This document shows, piece by piece, positions 17,338 through 24,941 of a DNA stretch of 51,068 nucleotides. The notes beneath the pieces are model-generated. The model saw nothing but the letters and a program-made list of their open reading frames with translations. It made no database searches and was not told the DNA's origin. Source of the DNA: an uncultured Lachnospiraceae bacterium (GTDB lineage: Bacteria; Bacillota; Clostridia; Lachnospirales; Lachnospiraceae); the NCBI GenBank assembly GCA_910578335.1, contig CAJTPU010000024.1, forward strand, positions 1 through 51,068. Reading direction: 5' to 3'. The translations under genes and the position numbers were made by a program. Each line of letters begins with the position of its first letter. Position 1 is the stretch's first letter.

Positions 17338-18057
17338 GTGGATAACGAGCTGAATGCAAGACTTTTATATGAGTGGAATACCGCGAGTGCCCATTTGGAC
17401 TTTACTATCACTCAGGCGGAGCACCAGCTTATAAACGTGAATAAGCGCCTGCACAGGTTACGGCAGGATTTGGTCATTTATGCCGGAATGCTTATCCTGC
17501 CGCTGCTTCTGATTTTTTGCCTGCTATATCTGTTGGGCAGGTTTCTACCCACTCCTGCGTCATATATCTTATATGTTCTCGTGGCAGGATTTGCAGCGGT
17601 GTTGACCTGTGCCTATATCATCGCTTTTCCGATTCTGCTTTTTCATCTGATAAAAACCCTCGCTCTGTGCTTCCTCAACAGGGAAAATCCGGCGCAGACA
17701 AAGAATCTGCTGCCGCCGGAGGCAGGAAGCAAACATAACGAAATGGAGAAGGAAGCTACTTACCGCATAGAGCAGCAAAAATTAATCCATGTGCTAAACC
17801 GATATTACCTGTATCAGGATACCATGGAACAGCTTCGCCAAAAAATTGATGCCGGTTCCATCTCCTTAGAGGAGTTCGAGCAGGAGCTGAAACGGTTTAC
17901 TTATTATAAGTCTGTTTGCCCTGCAGACGGATTTACCGGTCCAATGGTGGGAAAAGCCCAGAATATTGTGTTTATCGCCATGCTTGTGATAATAGCGGGC
18001 ATTGTTTATAAAGTGATATTCTTTTGGGCAAAAATAATTGGTTCTTTTAGATTATAG
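17338..18057 (+). CDS. membrane protein with coiled-coil segments
   Basis: A 239-residue protein of unknown function. Residues 1-42 are helical and heptad-like, residues 47-67 and 73-100 are two hydrophobic spans (AGMLILPLLLIFCLLYLLG and YVLVAGFAAVLTCAYIIAF), residues 130-200 are a second charged helical region, and a last span lies near 207-228. The layout of helix, hairpin of two spans, helix and C-terminal span suggests a membrane-shaping or sensory role but no family is recognised. The start is GTG at 17338, supported by GGAGGGG seven bases upstream. It is one of the few plus-strand genes. Confidence 0.7.
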   Translation: MDNELNARLLYEWNTASAHLDFTITQAEHQLINVNKRLHRLRQDLVIYAGMLILPLLLIFCLLYLLGRFLPTPASYILYVLVAGFAAVLTCAYIIAFPILLFHLIKTLALCFLNRENPAQTKNLLPPEAGSKHNEMEKEATYRIEQQKLIHVLNRYYLYQDTMEQLRQKIDAGSISLEEFEQELKRFTYYKSVCPADGFTGPMVGKAQNIVFIAMLVIIAGIVYKVIFFWAKIIGSFRL

Positions 18058-18319
18058 CCCAATAATCTGCCCGATTGCAGAGGATGAATCGGAACCGTTC
18101 CTTGAAACGTATCAGAAAAACGACGGACATATCTCCTATGACCCGGTGTGGGAAAAGAAAGATTTTGTATTCATCCTGTGTCTCTGGGAAGCCATCCGAA
18201 AAGAAACCGCAGCAGCCACAAAAGCAAGCCCCTTTCGGCAGACAGAATATAATATAAGTCTAAGGAAAGGGGTTCACTTTTATATTGCGCCATTTTTAAT
18301 TGTGCTCTCTTTTGTATAA
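18038..18319 (+). CDS. doubtful small open frame after the membrane-protein gene
   Basis: An open frame of 93 codons starting at a TTG inside the previous gene. Its middle (EPFLETYQKNDGHISYDP) looks protein-like, but there is no ribosome site, no recognised family, and the last 24 bases overlap a convergent lipoprotein gene. It may be a remnant of a longer gene. Near its end, CCCCTTTC (18229-18236) and GAAAGGGG form a long-looped inverted repeat that could act as a weak terminator. Confidence 0.2.
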   Translation: MVLLDYSPIICPIAEDESEPFLETYQKNDGHISYDPVWEKKDFVFILCLWEAIRKETAAATKASPFRQTEYNISLRKGVHFYIAPFLIVLSFV

Positions 18320-18694
18320 CAATTCATCCGGTTTATCCGAGTCTATAATATGAATTCTTTCTATTTTATCGCAAGATGAAAATAAAACATAAGCCTCCGT
18401 TCCGTCAGCCAAATCCCATACATAATATATTTCGCCAGAGCCTTCTATATGATTCGGCTCCCCTATTTCTTCCACGATATCATCGAAGCAGTAATTCTTA
18501 TCCACATTTTCAAAATATTCTCTTGTTACGTTCTCTTCCGGATTCTCATTGTCATCATATTCTCCGGCGCTATTTACACTGCCGCCCGCATTATTTTCCT
18601 CTGCGTTTGATTTCGTATTCATCTCTTTACATGACGATAGCGACACCATCAAAACAAGCAGCATTACCATGATAACCTTATTATTTTTTCTCAC
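18296..18694 (-). CDS. small secreted lipoprotein, possibly SmpA/BamE-like fold
   Basis: A 132-residue lipoprotein: signal peptide VIMVMLLVLMVSLSSC with the lipobox Cys near residue 22, an Asn/Glu-rich linker, then a domain of about 75 residues with DDIVEEIGEPNHIEG, YYVWDLADGTEAYVLF and IERIHIID. The pattern of a helix with 'GEP' followed by paired beta strands resembles the SmpA/OmlA fold used by many clostridial lipoproteins; this is a resemblance, not an assignment. The start is GTG at 18694 with GGAGGTG six bases upstream. The base composition becomes AT-rich here and stays so to about 20.7 kb. Confidence 0.75.
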   Translation of the reverse strand: MRKNNKVIMVMLLVLMVSLSSCKEMNTKSNAEENNAGGSVNSAGEYDDNENPEENVTREYFENVDKNYCFDDIVEEIGEPNHIEGSGEIYYVWDLADGTEAYVLFSSCDKIERIHIIDSDKPDELLYKREHN

Positions 18695-18865
18695 CTGTCC
18701 ACCTCCGTTTCAGCCTTTTTTCGTCTTCTCCAAAACCAACTATAAAACCACATAACCATCAACCGTATATATGCGATAATACTCATTTTTTAAGGCACCG
18801 CCGGCTTATGGCAAACTATAACTCTGTTGATTCGTTTTTTGCTTTTCAACCTCCGATGCCGTAAT

Positions 18866-19180
18866 CTACAATTTGTCGATAAATTCTTCCATTAAATAAT
18901 AGAACAATTTGGCAACCGGCAGCATCTCTTCTGCCCATGTGTCTTCATCATTAATATCAAACAGTACTTCCAAAAGCGAGAATCTAAAATCATCTGTATC
19001 TAAATTCATATTTCGTTATAAATCTGAAAATACCTTAACACAACTTCAATGTGATAATCGTTGTCCAAACTAGTTTTTATATTACCTTCAATGATTGGCA
19101 GTTTCAATATCAATCATCTTTCATTACACTTTAAATTATTTTCCAATTCGCACTTGATGTTATCAAAGAGTATATAAAAC
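18866..19180 (-). pseudogene. degraded remnant of an unrecognised gene
   Basis: The stretch 18695-19259 has no intact gene. On the minus strand three consecutive short frames look like coding sequence: 19179-19114 (FDNIKCELENNLKCN), 19113-19006 (IIEGNIKTSLDNDYHIEV) and 19009-18866 (FDINDEDTWAEEMLPVAKLF), each ending where the next begins in another frame. Joined, they would give an acidic protein of about 105 residues, the size and look of small immunity-type proteins, but no family is recognised. A recent set of frameshifts in one gene is the simplest explanation; three chance frames cannot be excluded. Confidence 0.35.
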
Positions 19181-19259
19181 TATTCTTTTTCTGTTTTTGT
19201 ACATCTATTCGTTTTTAAATTTCTGCTATGAACCGCGCCAGCTTTAAAAGATTGACAAA

Positions 19260-20585
19260 CTAATATGGGGGATGATGAACAACTATATCCGATTCTTTTA
19301 TTTTATCTACAATTGATTTTGCGTACTTATGATATTTATCCTCCTTTTTCGTAACACGTTCTAATTCCTTAAAAAATGTATCATATGAATCAAGAATACA
19401 TTTTGCGTTTGGTAAATACATATAGGGAAATTCTTTAATACTATCCCCGTGTTTCTTACATGAAGCGATAAGAATTAATCCATTCAAATAGCCTTCATAG
19501 TATGCTGCGTCCCAATAGTTCTTTGAATCAATACATTTTTGTTGGATATCATCATATGCTCTAACAGATGATGACAAAATTCCAGGCATATTATAATTGC
19601 CTGTATTGTACAACTGAATGAAACGTTCAAATGCATGTATTATCCCATCTTGATATGCTAAACAATATATGACACATGGATATACATGGATATTAATATG
19701 TGAAATCTTATTATGAAGACTATTGATAATACTATTTACATCTTTTATTATCGGAAGTGTATCGCAATTTTCTAGCACCCCTCTTTCTAACATTTCTAAT
19801 TTAAGTTGATGTAAAAAATAAGTTCCATCAGTTAATATATAGGTGGCGTTTTTATAGTCCAACTTAGAGTTTAATTGTTCATCAATAGTGACAATATAAA
19901 TGTGTGGCATTATCTCTTTCAGTTCAGCTTGCAAATACGACATAATTTGTAAAAAATCTTCATCCCCAAATGAAAAACCAATAAATACAACAGTACACCT
20001 TGCTAATATAGTTTTTAAGGTTGCACCAATTATTCCTCTTTCTAAACTTTGAGTACATTTAACATAATCATCCTCTGTAGCAATAATTGAGCCAAGATTA
20101 TTAATTGAACCGTGGATTTTTAATACGCAACGTTCGTTCTCATCCCAGAAAACATAATCCTCTGGAGTTGTAATTGGCGTTGCTGCACAACATCTTTCAA
20201 AATATGTATCCCAGTTTGTTGTGATAATTGTCTTAATAAAATAAAGTTCTGCCAATTCACGATGAAACTTTGTAGCGGCTCGCTCCAACTCGGGGAATGA
20301 ATGAATATATTCAAACCGTTCTTTAATCTTCTTCAGCAATTTTCTACGACCATTTGGCAAATCACAATACATTTGCATGAGCTTGCTGAAAGACAACGTA
20401 TTATCCGTTATTTTAAGTTCTTCTTGAATCGCTTTATAAAAAGAAAATGGAAGAACATTTTTATTTTCCGTACTAATTCCAGCACCACAGAATAGCACAA
20501 GTTCACCATTTTGCGATGCATCAAAGATTTCCTTTGGCATTACAAACGGTTTTTGCTCTTTGCAAATTGCACATTCACAATCCAT
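19260..20585 (-). CDS. SIR2-family protein, probable phage-defence NADase
   Basis: A 441-residue protein with an N-terminal SIR2-type domain (about residues 20-260). The NAD-binding loop is LFCGAGIS (34-38 for GAGIS), the conserved Asn-Asp site is TTNWDTYFE (122-130), the catalytic histidine is His-158 in KIHGS, and GFSFGDED (203-210) closes the Rossmann fold. The C-terminal 180 residues are helical and unrecognised. Such divergent SIR2 proteins in bacteria commonly act as NAD-depleting effectors of anti-phage systems (Thoeris, DSR, short-Argonaute and others); a deacetylase is less likely. No ThsB, Argonaute or other partner lies nearby, so it may be a stand-alone system. AAAGGA lies 8 bases before the ATG. 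The AT-rich composition differs from rlmD upstream and suggests transfer. Confidence 0.85.
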   Translation of the reverse strand: MDCECAICKEQKPFVMPKEIFDASQNGELVLFCGAGISTENKNVLPFSFYKAIQEELKITDNTLSFSKLMQMYCDLPNGRRKLLKKIKERFEYIHSFPELERAATKFHRELAELYFIKTIITTNWDTYFERCCAATPITTPEDYVFWDENERCVLKIHGSINNLGSIIATEDDYVKCTQSLERGIIGATLKTILARCTVVFIGFSFGDEDFLQIMSYLQAELKEIMPHIYIVTIDEQLNSKLDYKNATYILTDGTYFLHQLKLEMLERGVLENCDTLPIIKDVNSIINSLHNKISHINIHVYPCVIYCLAYQDGIIHAFERFIQLYNTGNYNMPGILSSSVRAYDDIQQKCIDSKNYWDAAYYEGYLNGLILIASCKKHGDSIKEFPYMYLPNAKCILDSYDTFFKELERVTKKEDKYHKYAKSIVDKIKESDIVVHHPPY

Positions 20586-20609
20586 ATGTTGATTCCTTTC
20601 CTTTGTATA

Positions 20610-20803
20610 CTAAATCATCTTAAAATATATTAATGCATCTTCAATTGCCTGTTCCTTTTCCGGTGGTACTTGTGGAGCTTTTGATTCCTTTTCCCCTAAA
20701 TTATAATTGATTCGTTCTATCAGTCCATGTTTTCTTTTAACTTGTGATATATATAATTGCGATACTTTAAGTCCTGTCTTATCTAACACATATTGCTTTA
20801 CTC
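20610..20803 (-). pseudogene. out-of-frame C-terminal extension of rlmD
   Basis: Immediately past the rlmD stop, another frame reads KQYVLDKTGLKVSQLYISQV and ends ALIYFKMI before a TAG at 20610-20612. From memory, clostridial RlmD proteins often carry a C-terminal extension of this kind after 'ELDLTSAESKATY'. Here the core ends ELDLTAVESKAICVR and the extension follows in a different frame, so the segment is no longer joined to the enzyme. The junction lies at AAAGCAA (minus strand, 20799-20793). Confidence 0.65.
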
Positions 20804-22266
20804 TCCACAGCCGTCAAATCAAGTTCGCCCATATCCAATTCCACATCAATATGTTTATCCGACTTAAGTTTGGAAAGCAACACGATACTTTCCACATTCG
20901 CCGTCCACGGAAACTGGTCAACCGCTACTGCTCTCTCCACCGCATATCCGTTCTCCAGAAAAGCCTCCAAATCCCGCACAAGGCTTGTGGGTTTACAGGA
21001 AATGTAGACAATCTTGTCCACGCCGTAGCCGATGATTTTGGGCAGCGCCTTGGGATGAATGCCGTCTCTTGGCGGGTCAAGGATAATCAAATCCGGCTTT
21101 TCCGTAAGCGAATCCAATACTTTCAGCACATCCCCTGCAATAAATTCACAGTTGGAAAGCCCGTTCGCCTCCGCATTTTTGCGCGCCGCCAAGACTGCCT
21201 CCTCCACGATTTCCACTCCGATGACCTTCTTCGCCGCAGGCGCCATAAGCTGAGCAATCGTGCCGGTGCCGCTGTAAAGGTCAAACACCACCTTATCTAA
21301 AGGCTGCCCGCCGCCCTGTAAATCGCCGATATATTCCCTTGCCGTGCGGTAGAGCACCTCCGCACCGTAAGAATTTGTCTGGAAAAAAGAAAATACCGAT
21401 ATCTTAAACCGCAGCCCCAAAAGCTCTTCCATAAAGAAATCCTGTCCGTATAAAACCTCTGTTTTATCACTCTGAATCACATCTGCGGAAGAATCGTTGG
21501 TGATATGTAAAATGCCCGCCAGCTTTCCACTCAATTGTACTTTTTGTACCGTCTCACAGAAGCCTTCCAAAAGCGCCTGCAGCGGCTCTTCTCCTCCCGG
21601 CGCCTGGGAAGTTGTCACCAGAGCTGTCAGAATTTCACCCGTTTTAGACGCCTTTCTTACCAGCAAATGCCGCAGAAAGCCTTTATGCGTCAATTTGTGA
21701 AAAAAGCCTGTACCCTTTTCTGCAAAATACGCCAGCACTGCCGAAAGAATCCGCCTGTAATCCTCATCCACCAGCTTGCAGCCGCTTACCGTAACAATGT
21801 CATAAAAGCTGCCCCGCTTGTGCATCCCCAGCGCAAGCGGACCATCCTTTACCTCATCTCCAAAGGAAAATTCCATTTTATTGCGGTATTCATATATTTG
21901 GGGGCTCTGCCTGATTCCCTCCCACAAGTACGGCTCCTGTCTGCCCGTAAGCACGCCGTCAAGCAGCTTCTTTACCTGCTCCGCTTTCATTTTTGCCTGC
22001 TCTTCATACGCCATGGACAAATAAGTACAACCGCCGCACAAGCCAAAATGGGAACACGGACTGCCGGTTTCCAAAGATGATTTTTCAATCACCTGCAAAA
22101 GCCGGCCTTCCGCCTTCCCTTTTCTCAGCTTATTGACGCAGAAGGATACTTTCTGTCCGGGCAGGCTGTTTTTTACGATACAGGTCTCTTCTCCCACGCG
22201 CACGACGCCCTTATTGGGAAAATCCACCCGTTCCACAATGCCTTCGTATACCTGTCCTTTTTTCAT
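20779..22266 (-). CDS. rlmD: 23S rRNA (uracil-C5)-methyltransferase, RlmD/RumA type
   Basis: A 495-residue SAM-dependent enzyme that methylates a uracil C5 in 23S rRNA (U1939 in E. coli for RlmD; the B. subtilis relative RlmCD does two sites). An N-terminal TRAM domain (1-60) precedes the 4Fe-4S ligands Cys-71, 77, 80 (CSHFGLCGGC) and Cys-163 (SGCKL). SAM motif I is DLYSGTGTIAQL, ILDPPRDGI is motif IV, and the catalytic nucleophile is Cys-424 in YISCKPTSL. The enzymatic core is complete. The C-terminal tail ends abruptly after ESKAICVR because of a frameshift that detaches an extension of about 60 residues. It follows a small membrane-protein gene by 34 bp. Confidence 0.93.
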   Translation of the reverse strand: MKKGQVYEGIVERVDFPNKGVVRVGEETCIVKNSLPGQKVSFCVNKLRKGKAEGRLLQVIEKSSLETGSPCSHFGLCGGCTYLSMAYEEQAKMKAEQVKKLLDGVLTGRQEPYLWEGIRQSPQIYEYRNKMEFSFGDEVKDGPLALGMHKRGSFYDIVTVSGCKLVDEDYRRILSAVLAYFAEKGTGFFHKLTHKGFLRHLLVRKASKTGEILTALVTTSQAPGGEEPLQALLEGFCETVQKVQLSGKLAGILHITNDSSADVIQSDKTEVLYGQDFFMEELLGLRFKISVFSFFQTNSYGAEVLYRTAREYIGDLQGGGQPLDKVVFDLYSGTGTIAQLMAPAAKKVIGVEIVEEAVLAARKNAEANGLSNCEFIAGDVLKVLDSLTEKPDLIILDPPRDGIHPKALPKIIGYGVDKIVYISCKPTSLVRDLEAFLENGYAVERAVAVDQFPWTANVESIVLLSKLKSDKHIDVELDMGELDLTAVESKAICVR

Positions 22267-22300
22267 GAAACTCCTCCATGCAAAAGCATGTCATTATTCT

Positions 22301-22585
22301 TTATTCTTCCGGTTTTTCCTCTTCAAAAACCTCATCCTCGTCAAAGTCATCTTCGAACTCGTCTTCAAACTCGTCCTCAAAATCCTCTAAATAGTCCGGT
22401 CTCATATAACGGTATACCGCATATGCAATCGCTGCAACAGCCGCCACTGCGCCGATAATCGCAAGAACCCAGAGAACCGCATGGCATTTCTTTTTCTCCT
22501 CTTCCTTGTCTTTCCTGCGAAGCAGCTCATTTACCTTTAATTCATTTGATTTTACCATGTCTACCAAAGCTTCCAGTCTGTTCAT
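22301..22585 (-). CDS. small membrane protein with acidic repeat tail
   Basis: A 94-residue protein with a charged N-terminal helix (VNELLRRKDKEEEKKK), one membrane span at about residues 37-60 (VLWVLAIIGAVAAVAAIAYAV) and a very acidic tail built of EDEFEDEFEDDFDED repeats. The DNA under the tail is a short imperfect tandem repeat. The type is common in Lachnospiraceae, often annotated only as a DUF4366-like small protein, and no function is known. AAAGGCGG precedes the ATG at 22585. It lies between pcrA and rlmD on the same strand. Confidence 0.75.
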   Translation of the reverse strand: MNRLEALVDMVKSNELKVNELLRRKDKEEEKKKCHAVLWVLAIIGAVAAVAAIAYAVYRYMRPDYLEDFEDEFEDEFEDDFDEDEVFEEEKPEE

Positions 22586-22661
22586 AATTAAGCCCGCCTT
22601 TCTATACTTTACATAGTATACCTCAATTTAGGAATAGTATATCACGAATCTGTATTTTTTG

Positions 22662-24941
22662 CTACACTCTTTTCAATTTTGCAAAAGAAGCATACATGAC
22701 CTTTTGTCCTGCTTTGTCAAACAGCACCGTGACCTTGTAGTCGCGCGGCTCCTTCTGCATGGATAAAACCGTTCCTTCCCCATATTTTACATGGCTGATA
22801 CGGTCTCCCTCCACATAATCCGGCACGGTGGGAGCTCCGATTGCACTTCCCTTGGTAATCCCTGCCAGTTCATTCAAAGCGCCTATCCCCTGTGCAATGT
22901 ACGGCTTTCTCGCCGGCGCGGTTGCACGCGGACGGACAATCGCTTTGGGACGCGGGTCAAATGCTTCCTGTGCGGGGCGCGCCGCTTCCTGTTCTGCACG
23001 CTTTAAACCAGAGGGCGTATTGTCTAACAGCGCAGCCGGAATCTCTTTTACAAAACGGCTGGGCGCATTGTACTGGGTCTCTCCCCGCACCATGCGCATC
23101 TTGGCACAGCTTATCGTCAAATCGTCCTTTGCACGGGTAATCCCCACATATGCCAGCCGGCGCTCCTCCTCCAAGTCCGTCCTGTCATCCGAGGTAATGG
23201 ACATATAGCTGGGAAACAGCCCGTCCTCCATACCGGCAAGATACACATTAGAAAATTCAAGCCCCTTGGCACTGTGAAGCGTCATCAGAAGCACTCTGTT
23301 ATCGTTTCCGTCCACGTTGTCAATGTCCGCAACCAGCGCAACCTCCTCTAAAAACTCACCAAGTGTCGCCTCCTCATGGGTTTCCTCATAATATGCGGCT
23401 TTGCTCAAAAGCTCATCGATATTGGAAATACGGTCTTCTGCGTCCTCGTCGTCAGACTCCTCCAGCTCCTTTAGGTAGCCGGTCTTGTCCAGTATGTCCT
23501 CCAGCAGCTCTTTTAGGGAAAAATACTCCAGCTTGCTTCGAAAGCTCTGTATCAGCAGCACAAAAGGCTTGATTTTCTCCCCCGCCTTTTTCAGCGTGGT
23601 AATCTGCTCCGCCTCCCGCAGCGCATCATAAAAGCTGATTCCTTTTTCCTCTGCATACGCCTGCACCTTGTCTATGCTTGTCTGTCCAATACCCCGCTTC
23701 GGCACGTTGATGATACGTCTTGCCGCCATATCATCCTGTCCATTGTCTATGGTTTTCAGATAAGCCAGAATATCCTTGATTTCCCTGCGGGCGTAAAAAT
23801 TCACCCCGCCCACTACATCATAAGGAATCCCCTCCGCAATCATGCGCTCTTCCAAAAGCCGGGACTGGGCGTTCGTGCGGTACAGCACTGCACACTCCTT
23901 GTACGCCGCCTCTCCGCGCTTTATTTTGTGGAAAATATCGTCTGCAATATACTCTGCTTCTTCATACGCAGTATCAAACTGCCTGAAATGAATGCGGCTT
24001 CCGCTTTTTTTGTCCGTCCATAATGATTTTTCTTTTCGGTATTCATTGTTTTGAATCACGGAATTGGCGGCATCCAAAATCATCTGCGTGGAGCGGTAAT
24101 TCTGTTCCAGACGGATGACCTTCGCCTCCGGATACACCTTTTCAAAATCCAGTATATTACGGATGTTGGCGCCTCTGAATTTGTAGATGGACTGGTCGTC
24201 ATCGCCTACCACACAAAGATTGCGGTACTTGTCTGCAAGCAGCCTGATAAGCTCAAACTGCGCCGTGTTGGTATCCTGATATTCATCTACCATAATATAC
24301 TTAAAGCGCTCCTGATACGAATTGAGCACTTCTGCATCCGCCTTAAACAGCTCCACCGTCTTTACAATCAAATCGTCAAAATCCAGCGCGTTGTTCTTTT
24401 TTAACGCCGCCTGATATTCTCTGTATGCTGCCCCAATATTCTTTTTGTAAAAATCAAAGCCCGCGTTCAGCTCATATTCAATAGGCGTAATCAGTTCGTC
24501 CTTTGCCGAAGATATCGCCGCAAGCAGGCTGCGCTCCTTGTATATCTTCGGGTCCAGATTCAGCTTTTTGATAATCTCCTTCATCAACGTTTTCTGGTCA
24601 TCGGTATCATAAATCGTAAAATTGCTGCCATACCCCAGCCTGTCTATGTAACGTCTGAGAATTCTGACGCAGGTAGCATGAAAGGTTGCAACCCAGACCT
24701 GCTCCGCCCCAAAGCCAATCAGCCGGTTCACCCTCTCTCTCATCTCGCCTGCCGCTTTATTGGTAAAGGTAATGGCAAGAATATTCCACGCATTTACCCC
24801 CATTTCATCTATCAGATACGCTACCCTGTGGGTGAGCACGCGGGTTTTTCCGCTGCCCGCTCCTGCAAGCAACAAGACAGGGCCGTCCGTAGTAAAGACG
24901 CCCTGCTTCTGCGGTTCATTTAATGTATCATAAATGCTCAT
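22662..24941 (-). CDS. pcrA: ATP-dependent DNA helicase PcrA (UvrD/Rep family)
   Basis: A 759-residue superfamily 1A 3'-5' helicase for repair and removal of RecA filaments and stalled polymerases. Motif I is AGAGSGKT (about 26-33), motif II DEYQDTN, motif III GDDDQSIYKFRGA, motif IV LEQNYRS, motif V TLHSAKGLEF and motif VI AYVGITRAKDDL. The C-terminal part ends in a small Tudor-like domain (GDRISHVKYGEGTVLSM) that in PcrA binds RNA polymerase. All motifs and the length are normal. Its start overlaps the stop of the upstream GGDEF/EAL gene by 4 bp, an unusual operon partner for a housekeeping helicase. Confidence 0.97.
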   Translation of the reverse strand: MSIYDTLNEPQKQGVFTTDGPVLLLAGAGSGKTRVLTHRVAYLIDEMGVNAWNILAITFTNKAAGEMRERVNRLIGFGAEQVWVATFHATCVRILRRYIDRLGYGSNFTIYDTDDQKTLMKEIIKKLNLDPKIYKERSLLAAISSAKDELITPIEYELNAGFDFYKKNIGAAYREYQAALKKNNALDFDDLIVKTVELFKADAEVLNSYQERFKYIMVDEYQDTNTAQFELIRLLADKYRNLCVVGDDDQSIYKFRGANIRNILDFEKVYPEAKVIRLEQNYRSTQMILDAANSVIQNNEYRKEKSLWTDKKSGSRIHFRQFDTAYEEAEYIADDIFHKIKRGEAAYKECAVLYRTNAQSRLLEERMIAEGIPYDVVGGVNFYARREIKDILAYLKTIDNGQDDMAARRIINVPKRGIGQTSIDKVQAYAEEKGISFYDALREAEQITTLKKAGEKIKPFVLLIQSFRSKLEYFSLKELLEDILDKTGYLKELEESDDEDAEDRISNIDELLSKAAYYEETHEEATLGEFLEEVALVADIDNVDGNDNRVLLMTLHSAKGLEFSNVYLAGMEDGLFPSYMSITSDDRTDLEEERRLAYVGITRAKDDLTISCAKMRMVRGETQYNAPSRFVKEIPAALLDNTPSGLKRAEQEAARPAQEAFDPRPKAIVRPRATAPARKPYIAQGIGALNELAGITKGSAIGAPTVPDYVEGDRISHVKYGEGTVLSMQKEPRDYKVTVLFDKAGQKVMYASFAKLKRV

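Noticed and set aside
19260..20585. A Thoeris or short-Argonaute system around the SIR2 gene
   Set aside because: No TIR, Argonaute, HerA or similar partner gene is adjacent on either side.
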